From Actinomycetospora sp. (GTDB lineage Bacteria > Actinomycetota > Actinomycetes > Mycobacteriales > Pseudonocardiaceae), in the NCBI GenBank assembly GCA_025925615.1, contig JAICLN010000194.1, forward strand, positions 1-7,994: a DNA stretch of 7,994 nucleotides, in the 5' to 3' direction. Within the stretch, counting starts at the first letter, position 1. Each line of letters opens with the position of its first letter. The translations under genes were made by a program, and so were the position numbers. Of the stretch, positions 1 to 6,224 are shown in pieces. The notes below the pieces were generated by a model. The model was not told where the DNA came from. It worked only from the letters and a program-made list of their open reading frames with translations, and ran no database searches.

Positions 1-1
1 C

Positions 2-916
2 GAGCCGGTCCCGGCCGAGGGCGAGGTGCTGATCGACGTCGCGGCCGCCGGGGTCAACTTCCCCGACCTGCTGCTCACCCAGGGCCGCTACCAGTACCGG
101 CCCGAGCCGCCCTTCGTGCTCGGCGGGGAGCCGGCCGGCACGGTGCGCGAGGCGCCGTCCGACTCCGGCTTCGCGCCGGGCGACCGCGTCGCGGCCATGA
201 GCACGGTCGGCGCGTTCGCCGAGGTCGTGTCGGTCCCGGCGCAGAACGTCTTCCCCCTGCCCGACACGGTGTCCTTCGCCGGCGGGGCCTGCCTGCCGAT
301 GAACTACCTGACGATGTCGTTCGCGCTCGGCCGCCGGGGCGACCTCCGCTCCGGGGAGACCGTGCTGGTGCACGGCGCGGCCGGCGGGATCGGCACGGCC
401 ACCATCCAGCTCGCGGTGGCCCTCGGCGCCCGCGTCATCGGCGTGGTCTCGACGCCGGAGAAGGCCGAGTTCGTGCGGTCGCTCGGGGCGAGCGACGCGG
501 TGCTCGCCGACGGGTTCAAGGACGCCGTGACCGAGGCGACCGGCGGGAAGGGCGTCGACATGGTCGTCGACCCCGTCGGGGGTGACCGCTTCACCGACTC
601 GCTGCGCTGCCTGGCCCCGCTGGGCCGGCTGCTCGTCCTCGGCTTCACCGCGGGCGACATCCCGACGGTGAAGGTGAACCGGCTGCTGCTGAACAACATC
701 GACGTGCGCGGGGTCGGCTGGGGCGCGTACGCGATCCCGCGGCCGGGGGCGCAGCGCGCCGAGTGGGATGCCCTCGTGCCGCTGCTCTCCTCCGGTGCCA
801 TCGACCCGCCGATCGCCGGGCGGTTCCCGCTCGCGCGGGCCCACGAGGCGGTGGCCGCGCTGGGAGAGCGGGGTGTCCTCGGGAAGTTCGTGGTGGAGCC
901 GGCGGGCGGTGCCTGA
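2..916 (+). CDS. Quinone oxidoreductase-like zinc-less medium-chain dehydrogenase, 5' truncated by the window edge
   Basis: The reading frame is already open at base 2 and runs to TGA at 914-916, so roughly the first 20-30 residues lie outside the window. The visible N-terminal part has the GroES-like signature of quinone oxidoreductases (GVNFPDLLLTQGRY, then PFVLGGEPAGTV). The Rossmann part carries VLVHGAAGGIGTATIQLA, the GxxGGxG-type NAD(P)H-binding loop of the family, and the C-terminus (PLARAHEAVAAL...GVLGKFVVEP) is also typical. No cluster of zinc-ligand cysteines is seen, as expected for the QOR branch. Family members reduce quinones or the double bond of unsaturated carbonyl compounds with NADPH in the cytosol. 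The substrate cannot be read from the sequence. An internal GTG at 26 is in frame but falls inside the conserved fold, so it is not the true start. The last 8 bases overlap the start of azlC, suggesting coupled translation. Confidence 0.9.
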   Translation, partial: EPVPAEGEVLIDVAAAGVNFPDLLLTQGRYQYRPEPPFVLGGEPAGTVREAPSDSGFAPGDRVAAMSTVGAFAEVVSVPAQNVFPLPDTVSFAGGACLPMNYLTMSFALGRRGDLRSGETVLVHGAAGGIGTATIQLAVALGARVIGVVSTPEKAEFVRSLGASDAVLADGFKDAVTEATGGKGVDMVVDPVGGDRFTDSLRCLAPLGRLLVLGFTAGDIPTVKVNRLLLNNIDVRGVGWGAYAIPRPGAQRAEWDALVPLLSSGAIDPPIAGRFPLARAHEAVAALGERGVLGKFVVEPAGGA

Positions 917-1643
917 GGAGGGGCCCGACGAGGAGGGGACAGGCGAGGAGGGGACCGGCGCGGAGGGCGCCGCGCGGCGCGCGGTCGTCCGGCAGGGCCT
1001 CTCGGTGGCGCTGGCCACCGGGCTCTACGGGGTCAGCTTCGGCGCGCTGGCGGTGACCAGCGGGCTGACGGTCCTCCAGAGCTGCGTGCTCTCCCTGCTG
1101 CTCTTCAGCGGCGGCTCGCAGTTCGCGCTGATCGGCATCCTCGGCGGGGGCGGCACGGTGGGCGCGGCCGTCGCCGCGGCCTCGCTGCTCGGCCTGCGCA
1201 ACGCGCTCTACGGCCTACAGCTGACGTCGACGATGCAGCCGGCGGGGTGGCGCCGCTTCGTCCTGGCGCAGGTGACGATCGACGAGTCCACGGCGGTCGC
1301 GGTGGCGCAGACGACGCCGCCGCGGCGACGACTCGGGTTCTGGGTGACCGGGCTCGGCGTCTACGTCGGCTGGAATGTCATGACGCTCGCCGGCGCCCTG
1401 GCCGGGGACGCGCTGGGCGACCCGAAGCGGTTCGGGCTCGACGCGGCCGCCTCCGCCGCCTTCGTCGCGCTGCTGTGGCCCCGGATGCGGGCCCGCCAAC
1501 CGGTGGCGATCGCCGTCGTCGGCGCGGTCGTCACCACCGCGCTGGTCCCGGTGATCCCGCAGGGGCTGCCGGTGCTGGCCGCTGCCTTCGTCGGGGCGCT
1601 CGTCGCGTGGTTCTGGCCCCGGCGCCCCGGGGAGGTCGAGTGA
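909..1643 (+). CDS. azlC: AzlC family branched-chain amino-acid exporter, large subunit
   Basis: This 244-residue membrane protein matches the AzlC family, which with AzlD exports branched-chain amino acids (defined in Bacillus by 4-azaleucine resistance). Supporting segments are GLYGVSFGALAV (about residues 38-49), LLLFSGGSQFALIGIL (63-78) and SLLGLRNALYGLQL (92-105), followed by further hydrophobic helices to the C-terminus. The frame is open further upstream, but there it only shadows the dehydrogenase. The GTG at 909 is chosen because it sits just before the family-like region, overlaps the upstream stop by 8 bases, and has GGAG at 895-898. The first ~27 residues are unusual: hydrophilic, acidic, and built from EEGxx repeats. 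The stop overlaps the azlD start (GTGA), so the three genes probably form one transcript. Confidence 0.9.
   Translation: MPEEGPDEEGTGEEGTGAEGAARRAVVRQGLSVALATGLYGVSFGALAVTSGLTVLQSCVLSLLLFSGGSQFALIGILGGGGTVGAAVAAASLLGLRNALYGLQLTSTMQPAGWRRFVLAQVTIDESTAVAVAQTTPPRRRLGFWVTGLGVYVGWNVMTLAGALAGDALGDPKRFGLDAAASAAFVALLWPRMRARQPVAIAVVGAVVTTALVPVIPQGLPVLAAAFVGALVAWFWPRRPGEVE
915..959 (+). repeat. 15-bp tandem repeat in the azlC 5' end
   Basis: The 9-base core GAGGAGGGG occurs exactly at 915, 930 and 945, a strict 15-bp period, with a degraded fourth copy at 960. Because 15 is a multiple of three, each unit adds five residues (EEGPD, EEGTG, EEGTG, AEGAA) to the AzlC N-terminus. The core also resembles a Shine-Dalgarno sequence, but no start codon follows any copy at a useful distance. 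Confidence 0.8.
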
Positions 1644-1951
1644 GCGGGTGGATCGCGGTCCTGACGGCGTCGGTGATCGCCTACGCGTTCAAGGTCGGCG
1701 GCTACACCGTGCCGCCGTCGTTCCTGGCGCGACCGCGGATCGTCGCGGTCACCGAGATGTTGCCCGCCGCGCTGCTGGCCTCGCTGATCGTGCTGCAGAC
1801 CTTCGCGACGGGGCCGCACCTGACCCTCGACGCGCGGGCGGCCGGGCTCGCCGTGGCGGTGGTCGCGCTGCTGGTCCGCGCCCCGTTCATCGTCGTGGTG
1901 ATCGCCGCCGCGGTGACCGCGGCCGGGCTCCGGGCGCTGGGGTGGGCGTGA
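1640..1951 (+). CDS. azlD: AzlD family branched-chain amino-acid exporter, small subunit
   Basis: This small 103-residue hydrophobic protein directly follows azlC and shares a GTGA overlap with it. It has the AzlD pattern: an N-terminal helix (GWIAVLTASVIAYAFKVGGY), a loop with PPSFLARPRIVAVTEMLPAALLASLIVLQTF, a third hydrophobic stretch (AAGLAVAVVALLVRAPFIVVV) and a short C-terminal helix. The segment around the LP motif is typical of the family. The length matches the usual ~100 residues, and the azlC-azlD order is the standard one. AzlD is the partner required for export by AzlC in the cytoplasmic membrane. The gene ends two bases before the stop of the convergent gene, leaving no room for a separate terminator. 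Confidence 0.88.
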   Translation: MSGWIAVLTASVIAYAFKVGGYTVPPSFLARPRIVAVTEMLPAALLASLIVLQTFATGPHLTLDARAAGLAVAVVALLVRAPFIVVVIAAAVTAAGLRALGWA

Positions 1952-1953
1952 TG

Positions 1954-2184
1954 TCAGTCCTGGGCGTCGCGCAGCGCGAGGACGACGCGCATGACCCGTT
2001 CGACGGCGGCCTCGAAGACCCCGCCGCGGAGCTCACCCCGGTCGGCCAGATTGGCGGCCGCGAACTCGAGCATCCGGTCCGGCCCGACCCGGCGCACCAG
2101 CAGCGCCGCGGTCTCCTCCAAATCGAGGCCCGGGTGGTCCAACCGCGTCAGCGCGAACTCGACGATCAGCTCCTCGTCCGGCAC
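1954..2184 (-). CDS. Small protein of unknown function (76 aa)
   Basis: I do not recognise a family. The frame shows strong actinobacterial G/C bias at third positions, so it is very likely a real gene. The start is GTG at 2184, preceded by GGGAGG five bases upstream; an in-frame GTG at 2190 lies inside that ribosome-binding site and is less likely. The protein is acidic, lacks cysteine, a signal peptide and membrane segments, and appears almost entirely helical (DLEETAALLVRRVGPDRMLEFAAANLADR, then FEAAVERVMRVVLALRD). It could be a small adaptor or a regulatory protein, but nothing in the sequence shows a function. It converges on azlD and diverges from the acetyltransferase gene, with 74 bases between them. 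Confidence 0.75.
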   Translation of the reverse strand: MPDEELIVEFALTRLDHPGLDLEETAALLVRRVGPDRMLEFAAANLADRGELRGGVFEAAVERVMRVVLALRDAQD

Positions 2185-2194
2185 GGCCACCTCC

Positions 2195-2207
2195 CTCGGG
2201 ACCCGAG
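2195..2207. promoter_or_regulatory. 13-bp inverted repeat in a divergent intergenic region
   Basis: CTCGGG-A-CCCGAG is a perfect inverted repeat with 6-base arms and a single central base. It lies in the 74-bp gap between the small minus-strand gene and the plus-strand acetyltransferase gene, immediately before the GGGAGG ribosome-binding site of the minus-strand gene. It could be an operator for a dimeric repressor. A loop of one base is too tight for the full stem to form as an RNA hairpin without opening. No convincing -35/-10 pair was found in the gap in either direction. Confidence 0.3.
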
Positions 2208-2258
2208 AGTAGTCCGCCACGGGGGGCGTCGGGTCGAGATCGCCGCAACACTGGGGTC

Positions 2259-2780
2259 GTGACGCCCGAGCTGACCGACGGCGTGGTCGTCCTGGCGGCC
2301 CTGACCGTGGCGGACGTGCCGGCCCTGGTGGCGGGCGAGGACGCCGAGCTCGTCGCCCGGCTCGCGGGCGGCCCGTCGACCCCCGAGACGGCACGGCGCT
2401 ACATCGAGGTGTGCGCCTCGGACTGGCGGGGGGACTGGTACCGGCCCGGGGCCGGGCTGTCCTGGGGCATCCGGGACGCGGCGACGGGCGACCTGGCCGG
2501 GACGGCCGAGGTCCAGCTGCGGTTCTCCGAGCTCGAGGTCGGGGCCGCGAACCTGTCCTACGGCGTCTTCCCCCACTGGCGCGGCCGCCGCTATGCGGCC
2601 CGGGCGGTCGAGCTGATGTGTGAGTTCCTGACGACGTCGACGGCGGCCTCGAGCGCGGTCCTGCGGATCGACCGCGACAACGCCGCCTCGCTGCGGGTCG
2701 CGCAGCACTGCGGCTTCCTCCCGAGCCAGCAGCTGGCTCCGCGCGGCGCGTCGATGCGCTGGTTCTCGCGGGCGCTGTGA
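2259..2780 (+). CDS. GNAT family N-acetyltransferase (RimJ/RimL-like)
   Basis: This 173-residue soluble protein has the GNAT fold signatures. Residues 99-116 (LSYGVFPHWRGRRYAARA) correspond to the acetyl-CoA pyrophosphate-binding motif A, with a P-x-x-RG-x-x-YA core. Residues 134-152 (VLRIDRDNAASLRVAQHCG) match the N-x-x-S-x-x-V-x-x-x-x-GF element typical of RimJ/RimL-type enzymes. Family members transfer an acetyl group from acetyl-CoA to an amine: a protein N-terminus, an antibiotic or a small metabolite. The target here is not evident. The GTG at 2259 is chosen because it gives the normal N-terminus (TDGVVVLAALTVADVPAL). No clear ribosome-binding site precedes it, so a leaderless or weakly initiated message is possible. 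A hairpin follows directly after the stop. Confidence 0.88.
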   Translation: MTPELTDGVVVLAALTVADVPALVAGEDAELVARLAGGPSTPETARRYIEVCASDWRGDWYRPGAGLSWGIRDAATGDLAGTAEVQLRFSELEVGAANLSYGVFPHWRGRRYAARAVELMCEFLTTSTAASSAVLRIDRDNAASLRVAQHCGFLPSQQLAPRGASMRWFSRAL

Positions 2781-2785
2781 GGTGG

Positions 2786-2805
2786 GGGTGGGGTTCACCC
2801 CACCC
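2786..2805 (+). terminator. GC-rich hairpin after the acetyltransferase gene
   Basis: GGGTGGGG (2786-2793) pairs perfectly with CCCCACCC (2798-2805) around a TTCA loop, beginning five bases after the acetyltransferase stop. An 8-bp all-but-one G:C stem is strong. There is no T-run behind it, which is common for terminators in high-GC actinobacteria. Confidence 0.6.
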
Positions 2806-2842
2806 GGCGAGGAGGGTGATCGCCCGGGGATCGGGGGGTCTG

Positions 2843-2852
2843 CTCGATCGAG
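2843..2852. promoter_or_regulatory. 10-bp palindrome upstream of the dynamin-like gene
   Basis: CTCGATCGAG is a perfect palindrome about 30 bases before the ATG at 2883. It is the only symmetrical element I see in the leader besides the upstream hairpin. It could be an operator half of a regulated promoter, but a 10-base palindrome can arise by chance. Confidence 0.2.
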
Positions 2853-2882
2853 GACCGCGCGGGTTCCGAGCAGGCTGGGCCC

Positions 2883-3737
2883 ATGCTCAGCACGCAGGAG
2901 ACGGTCATCACGACCTCCGCCGGCCCCTCGGCCTGCCTGATGCCGCTGCCGCGGCTCGTGCGCCCGGTCCGGCCGGCCCGCCCCGCGGCTCCCGCGGTCC
3001 GGCCGGCCCGCCCGGCAAGGCCGGTCGCCCGCGCGGACCGGTCCGCCGACTTCTACCGCGAGCGTGCCTCGCAGTGGGGCGAGCTCCGCGCGACCGCGTT
3101 CGAAGCGATCTCCTCGCGGGCGGCCTACGACCTGCGGGCCCGCATCGCGACGGTGATGACGGAGGCCCAGGACCACGTCGAGGACACCGACCCCGGCCGC
3201 ACCGGGGCCGAGCTGAAGGCGTGGCTGGACGCGCGCCTCGTCACCGAGCTCCACGGCACCCGGCACGGCACCGTCGCCGCGGTCCGCGCGTTCTCCGCCC
3301 GCGCCGCGGCGCACTTCGCCCTCCCCGGCACCGTGCCCGTCGACCCGGGGCCCGGCCGTGTCACCAGCGACTTCGACACCGCCCGGCTCGCGGTCAACAA
3401 GAAGAAGAACAGCACGCTGAGCACCTCGATCAACATCGGGATGCGGGCCTACATGGGCTTCATGATCTTCTTCGTGCTCACCCAGGTGATGGCGCTCGCG
3501 GTCCCGGCCTGGATCGGCCTGCTGCCGGTCCTGCTGCTCGGCGGCGTGGCCCTGTTCGAGGAGCACCGCAAGCGCGTCGAGCAGCGCCAGTACCAGGCCT
3601 CGGAGGCCGTGGCCCAGCACATCGGCGAGTTCGCCGACCGCGCCTCCCGCGAGATGGAGGAGCTGCTGCGCGACCTCGACCTCGGCGTCGACACCGCCTA
3701 CCGCAGCCGCGTCGAGCCCCTCATGGCCGCCGTCTAG
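2883..3737 (+). CDS. Membrane protein resembling the stalk/paddle half of a bacterial dynamin-like protein, without a GTPase domain
   Basis: This is a 284-residue protein. Residues 1-22 are uncharged apart from one glutamate; 23-53 are an Arg-Pro-Ala repeat; 54-150 form a charged helical region (FYRERASQWGEL..., AYDLRARIATVMTEAQDHVEDTDP). Residues 173-176 are KKKN; 189-207 and 209-225 are two hydrophobic stretches forming a likely membrane hairpin; 226-284 is a charged helix (FEEHRKRVEQRQYQASEAVAQHIGEFADRASREMEELLRDLD). In my judgement the order of helices, the central hydrophobic hairpin and the following E-x-R-K/R-x-x-x-x-RQ-x-Q-A pattern match the C-terminal half of actinobacterial IniA/dynamin-like GTPases, which remodel membranes. 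The P-loop and the other GTPase motifs expected N-terminally are absent. ATG 2883 is the first start; a weak AGG lies upstream, and an ATG at residue 20 is an alternative. It could instead be an unrelated helical membrane protein. Seventeen bases separate it from the convergent operon. Confidence 0.75.
   Translation: MLSTQETVITTSAGPSACLMPLPRLVRPVRPARPAAPAVRPARPARPVARADRSADFYRERASQWGELRATAFEAISSRAAYDLRARIATVMTEAQDHVEDTDPGRTGAELKAWLDARLVTELHGTRHGTVAAVRAFSARAAAHFALPGTVPVDPGPGRVTSDFDTARLAVNKKKNSTLSTSINIGMRAYMGFMIFFVLTQVMALAVPAWIGLLPVLLLGGVALFEEHRKRVEQRQYQASEAVAQHIGEFADRASREMEELLRDLDLGVDTAYRSRVEPLMAAV
2965..3013 (+). repeat. 30-bp period repeat encoding Arg-Pro-rich segment
   Basis: A 19-base stretch starting CGGTCCGGCC occurs at 2965-2983 and again, identical, at 2995-3013. 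The 30-bp spacing keeps the frame, so it encodes two VRPARPA blocks inside a longer RPx run (residues 27-48 of the dynamin-like protein). The segment is positively charged and expected to be disordered, and could bind membranes, nucleic acid or a partner protein. Confidence 0.75.
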
Positions 3738-3754
3738 GAGGGACGCCGAGGGGG

Positions 3755-4360
3755 CTACGGCACCGGCGCCCCGTCGTGCGCCGTCACGTCGTTGAACGCG
3801 AGCAGCCGGGGCACCGAGCCGGTGGTGTCGATCCGGCAGACGGCGGCGTCGGCCACCCACATCCGCCAGGCCACCTCGTCGCCGACGCCCAGTGCCCAGG
3901 CGATCGCGGCCTTGATGGGGGAGACGTGGGTGACGACCACGACGTCGCCGGCGGCCGCGGCGCCGGAGAGGTCCCGGCACGCGGCGCGGACCCGGGCGCC
4001 GACCGCCGCGAGCGACTCGCCGCCCGCGGGGACGTGGGCCGGGTCGTCCTGCCAGGTGCGCCAGCCCTCGGCGTCGAGGTCGGAGGCGGGGTGGCCGTCG
4101 AGGTCGCCGTAGTCCATCTCGACCCACCGCTCGTCGACGTCCACGGTGGCGCCGGACGCCGCGGCGATCACCGCGGCGGTCTGCCGGGCCCGGACGAGGG
4201 GGCTGCTGATCACCCGCGCGGTGGGCGGGAGCGCCCGGGCGAGGGCGTCGGCCTGCTCGTGCCCGCCGTCGCACAGTGGGGGGTCCGCGCGTCCGAGCAG
4301 GAGCCCGCGGCGGTTGGCGCTCGTCTGACCGTGGCGGACGAGGATGAGCACACGGCTCAC
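3755..4360 (-). CDS. Histidine phosphatase family protein (phosphoglycerate mutase-like fold)
   Basis: This 201-residue protein opens with the family signature LVRHGQT (residues 7-13), where His10 would be the phosphate-accepting residue. Further catalytic features are Arg58 in SSPLVRARQTA, Glu81 in EMDYGDLDG, and the second histidine, His145, in VVVTHVSPIKAAI. In my recollection the THVSPIK form, rather than the common SHGG, is the version in the alpha-ribazole-phosphatase-like domain of mycobacterial RNase H/phosphatase fusions. Here the domain stands alone. The enzyme should remove a phosphate from a small metabolite in the cytosol. The GTG at 4360 overlaps the TGA of the upstream membrane-protein gene (GTGA), so it is the last gene of the operon and may act on that pathway's intermediate. 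An internal GTG at 4351 is a less likely start. Confidence 0.9.
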   Translation of the reverse strand: MSRVLILVRHGQTSANRRGLLLGRADPPLCDGGHEQADALARALPPTARVISSPLVRARQTAAVIAAASGATVDVDERWVEMDYGDLDGHPASDLDAEGWRTWQDDPAHVPAGGESLAAVGARVRAACRDLSGAAAAGDVVVVTHVSPIKAAIAWALGVGDEVAWRMWVADAAVCRIDTTGSVPRLLAFNDVTAHDGAPVP

Positions 4361-5337
4361 GCTACGGACGGGTGGCGTGCCCGAAATGTGAACCGGGGCG
4401 AGTTCGGCGAGGCGGGGGTGCGTCGTTGGACCGTCCGGCCCAGGACGAGCACCGCCAGACCGGGCAGCGTCGAGACGAGCGCGAGGACCCCGAACGCCAC
4501 CGCCGTGGCGAGACCGGCCTCGGCCCCCAGCCCGGCCACCCCGAACGCGACCGACGTGGTCGCCTCGCGGGGGCCCCAGCCGCCGACGTTGAGCGGCAGC
4601 CCCATGGAGAGCAGCGAGAGCAGCAGCAGCGGCGCGAGGGTCCCCGGGGAGGTGTGCACCCCGACCGCAACGGCGGCCACCGCCAGCAGCGCCACGTGGC
4701 CCGCCATCGCGATCACCGACAGGCCCAGCACGGCCGGCCCGGTGCGGGCGGTGAACAGGCCGTGGCGGACCCCGTCGAGCAGACCCGTCAGCGCGCGGCG
4801 GACCCGCGGGATGCCGGCCAGGCCCAGGAGCACCGCCGCCACCACCACGACCGCACCGGCCAGCGCGGGGGCGGAGCCGCCGAGACCCGCGAGCAGGGCC
4901 CGCACCGGCCCGGGCAGCGCGATCAGCACCACCAGCGAGACCACCACGACGACGACCTGCCCGGCCACCCGCTCGAGCACGACCGCGCGGACGCCCCGGG
5001 CGAGGTCGCCGCTGCGCCGGCCGTGGTCGACCGCGCGGTGCACATCGCCGAGCACGCCCGCCGGGAGCACCGAGTTGAGGAACTGGGCGCGGTAGCAGTC
5101 GCCGACCGCGCCGGTCAGCCCGATCCGCAGGCCGAGTCCCCGGGCGACCACGCACCAGCGGGCCGCCGACGCCGCCGTCGTGACCGCTCCCAGCCCGAGC
5201 GCGGCGGCCACCGCCGCCGGCGAGACCGCCCGCAGCCCGTCGAGGACCGCCCCGGTCCCCAGGTGGACCACCGCGGCGACGACGACGGCCACCCCGATCA
5301 GGACCTTGGCCAGCTTCATCTCCTCGCCCAGCCTCAC
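4357..5337 (-). CDS. Flippase-like / lysylphosphatidylglycerol synthase-type transmembrane protein (UPF0104 family)
   Basis: This is a very hydrophobic 326-residue protein with about seven to eight membrane stretches. Two conserved family segments are present: YRAQFLNSVLPAGVLGDVHRA (about residues 91-111; compare N-x-x-LP-x-G-x-x-GD) and MGLPLNVGGWGPREATTSVAFG (about 254-275; compare P-x-x-x-GG-x-G-x-RE). These match the membrane domain shared by MprF lysyl-PG synthases and stand-alone flippase-like proteins. No C-terminal aminoacyl-transferase domain follows, so it is not a full MprF. Stand-alone members often sit beside glycosyltransferases and are thought to move or modify lipids. The GTG at 5337 is preferred because it makes a GTGA overlap with the methyltransferase stop. 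ATG 5319 is an alternative, but its GAGGAG abuts the start codon. Confidence 0.85.
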   Translation of the reverse strand: MRLGEEMKLAKVLIGVAVVVAAVVHLGTGAVLDGLRAVSPAAVAAALGLGAVTTAASAARWCVVARGLGLRIGLTGAVGDCYRAQFLNSVLPAGVLGDVHRAVDHGRRSGDLARGVRAVVLERVAGQVVVVVVSLVVLIALPGPVRALLAGLGGSAPALAGAVVVVAAVLLGLAGIPRVRRALTGLLDGVRHGLFTARTGPAVLGLSVIAMAGHVALLAVAAVAVGVHTSPGTLAPLLLLSLLSMGLPLNVGGWGPREATTSVAFGVAGLGAEAGLATAVAFGVLALVSTLPGLAVLVLGRTVQRRTPASPNSPRFTFRARHPSVA

Positions 5338-6224
5338 CGGGCGCCCTGGCCGACGGGGCGCGCGAGGAGGTCGGTGTGCCCGACCTCGGCCCGCAGCAGT
5401 CCGAGCGCGAGCCCCTCGAGCCGGCGTTCCAGGTAGCGCGGTGCGTGTGGCACGAGGAACGGATCCTGCTCGCAGGCCGCGTCCAGGCGCCCGCGCAGCC
5501 ATTCCTCGATGAGGGCGGCGTCCCCGACGTCGAGCCGCCACGGGCTCTCGCGCCGCTGGATCGTCCAGCCCCGGCGGGCGAAGGCGTCCGCGGCGGCGCC
5601 CGCCGCGTCCGGGCCGAGCCGACCCTCGCGACGCTGGTGGGCGTCGAAGGCGGCGCCGACCTCGGCGTCGAGCGCGTCGGCGGGATCGAGCACGACGTCG
5701 CCGGACACCGACAGCGTCAGCAGCGCCGCGGCGCCCGCCTCGACACACAGGTCCGCCAGGTGCTCGACGTCGGGGGCGCGGAGCAGGTCGAGCAGCGCGG
5801 AGCAGACGACGACGTCGGTGCCCTCGAGGTCGGCGAGATCGGTGAGGTCCCCGACGACGGCCCGGGTGCTCGTGATGGCGTCGGGCTGCGGTGTCGCGGC
5901 GGCACGCTGCGGCAGGTCGGCGTCGCGGTCGTGGAGGAACCACCGCTGCGGGCGGCGCAGGCGCGGCGCGAGCCAGCGGCCCATCGAGCCGGTGCCGCAG
6001 CCGAGGTCCCGGACGACGAGGGCTCCGGTCCCCGCCGTGGCGTCGAGGTGCGAGGCGAGGTGCGCGTCGAGGTGCGCGGCGAGCTCACCGGAGCGGGCCG
6101 CGTGGTCGGCCGGCTCGCGCAGGGCCAGCCAGTCCGGGGTGCAGACCGGGGAGCCGGGCTCGCTCAGCCGTGCCGCCCAGGGGGCAGCAGCGCCCGGGAG
6201 ACCAGTTCGGAGGGGGATGACCAC
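5334..6224 (-). CDS. Class I SAM-dependent methyltransferase
   Basis: The protein is about 296 residues from the chosen start. It has the SAM-binding loop DLGCGTGSMGRWLAPRL (about residues 73-89), an acidic end of the second strand (FLHDRDADLPQRA), and a motif IV-like strand (GTDVVVCSALLDLL), giving a standard Rossmann-type methyltransferase. The C-terminal half includes WTIQRRESPWRLD and IEEWLRGRLDAACEQDP, which may form the substrate pocket. The acceptor is unknown. The start is uncertain. GTG at 6224 overlaps the glycosyltransferase by 61 bases, GTG at 6266 by 103; no ATG, GTG or TTG lies nearer the junction. A CTG at 6167 would give a CTGA overlap like the GTGA junctions elsewhere in the operon. 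The conserved-looking region begins around CTPDWLALREP, which every one of these starts would include. Confidence 0.85.
   Translation of the reverse strand: MVIPLRTGLPGAAAPWAARLSEPGSPVCTPDWLALREPADHAARSGELAAHLDAHLASHLDATAGTGALVVRDLGCGTGSMGRWLAPRLRRPQRWFLHDRDADLPQRAAATPQPDAITSTRAVVGDLTDLADLEGTDVVVCSALLDLLRAPDVEHLADLCVEAGAAALLTLSVSGDVVLDPADALDAEVGAAFDAHQRREGRLGPDAAGAAADAFARRGWTIQRRESPWRLDVGDAALIEEWLRGRLDAACEQDPFLVPHAPRYLERRLEGLALGLLRAEVGHTDLLARPVGQGAR

Noticed and set aside
2185..2258. Possible -10 element (TACTCT, minus strand) in the divergent gap
   Set aside because: No matching -35 box at 16-19 bases was found, so I do not call a promoter although one is likely to exist here.
3738..3772. 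Possible terminator between the convergent dynamin-like and phosphatase genes
   Set aside because: Only a 5-bp GGGGC/GCCCC stem with a 12-base loop can be drawn, and it reaches into the coding end of the phosphatase gene. This is too weak to call.
2166..4274. 702-residue minus-strand open frame
   Set aside because: It runs antisense to the acetyltransferase and dynamin-like genes and consists of Arg/Gly/Pro-rich low-complexity sequence. Stop-free frames this long are expected at this GC content.
2777..5095. 772-residue plus-strand open frame across the dynamin-like gene and the phosphatase/flippase genes
   Set aside because: It crosses two genes on opposite strands with clear family motifs, is full of Arg/Pro/Gly, and shows no domain. 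It is a high-GC shadow frame.
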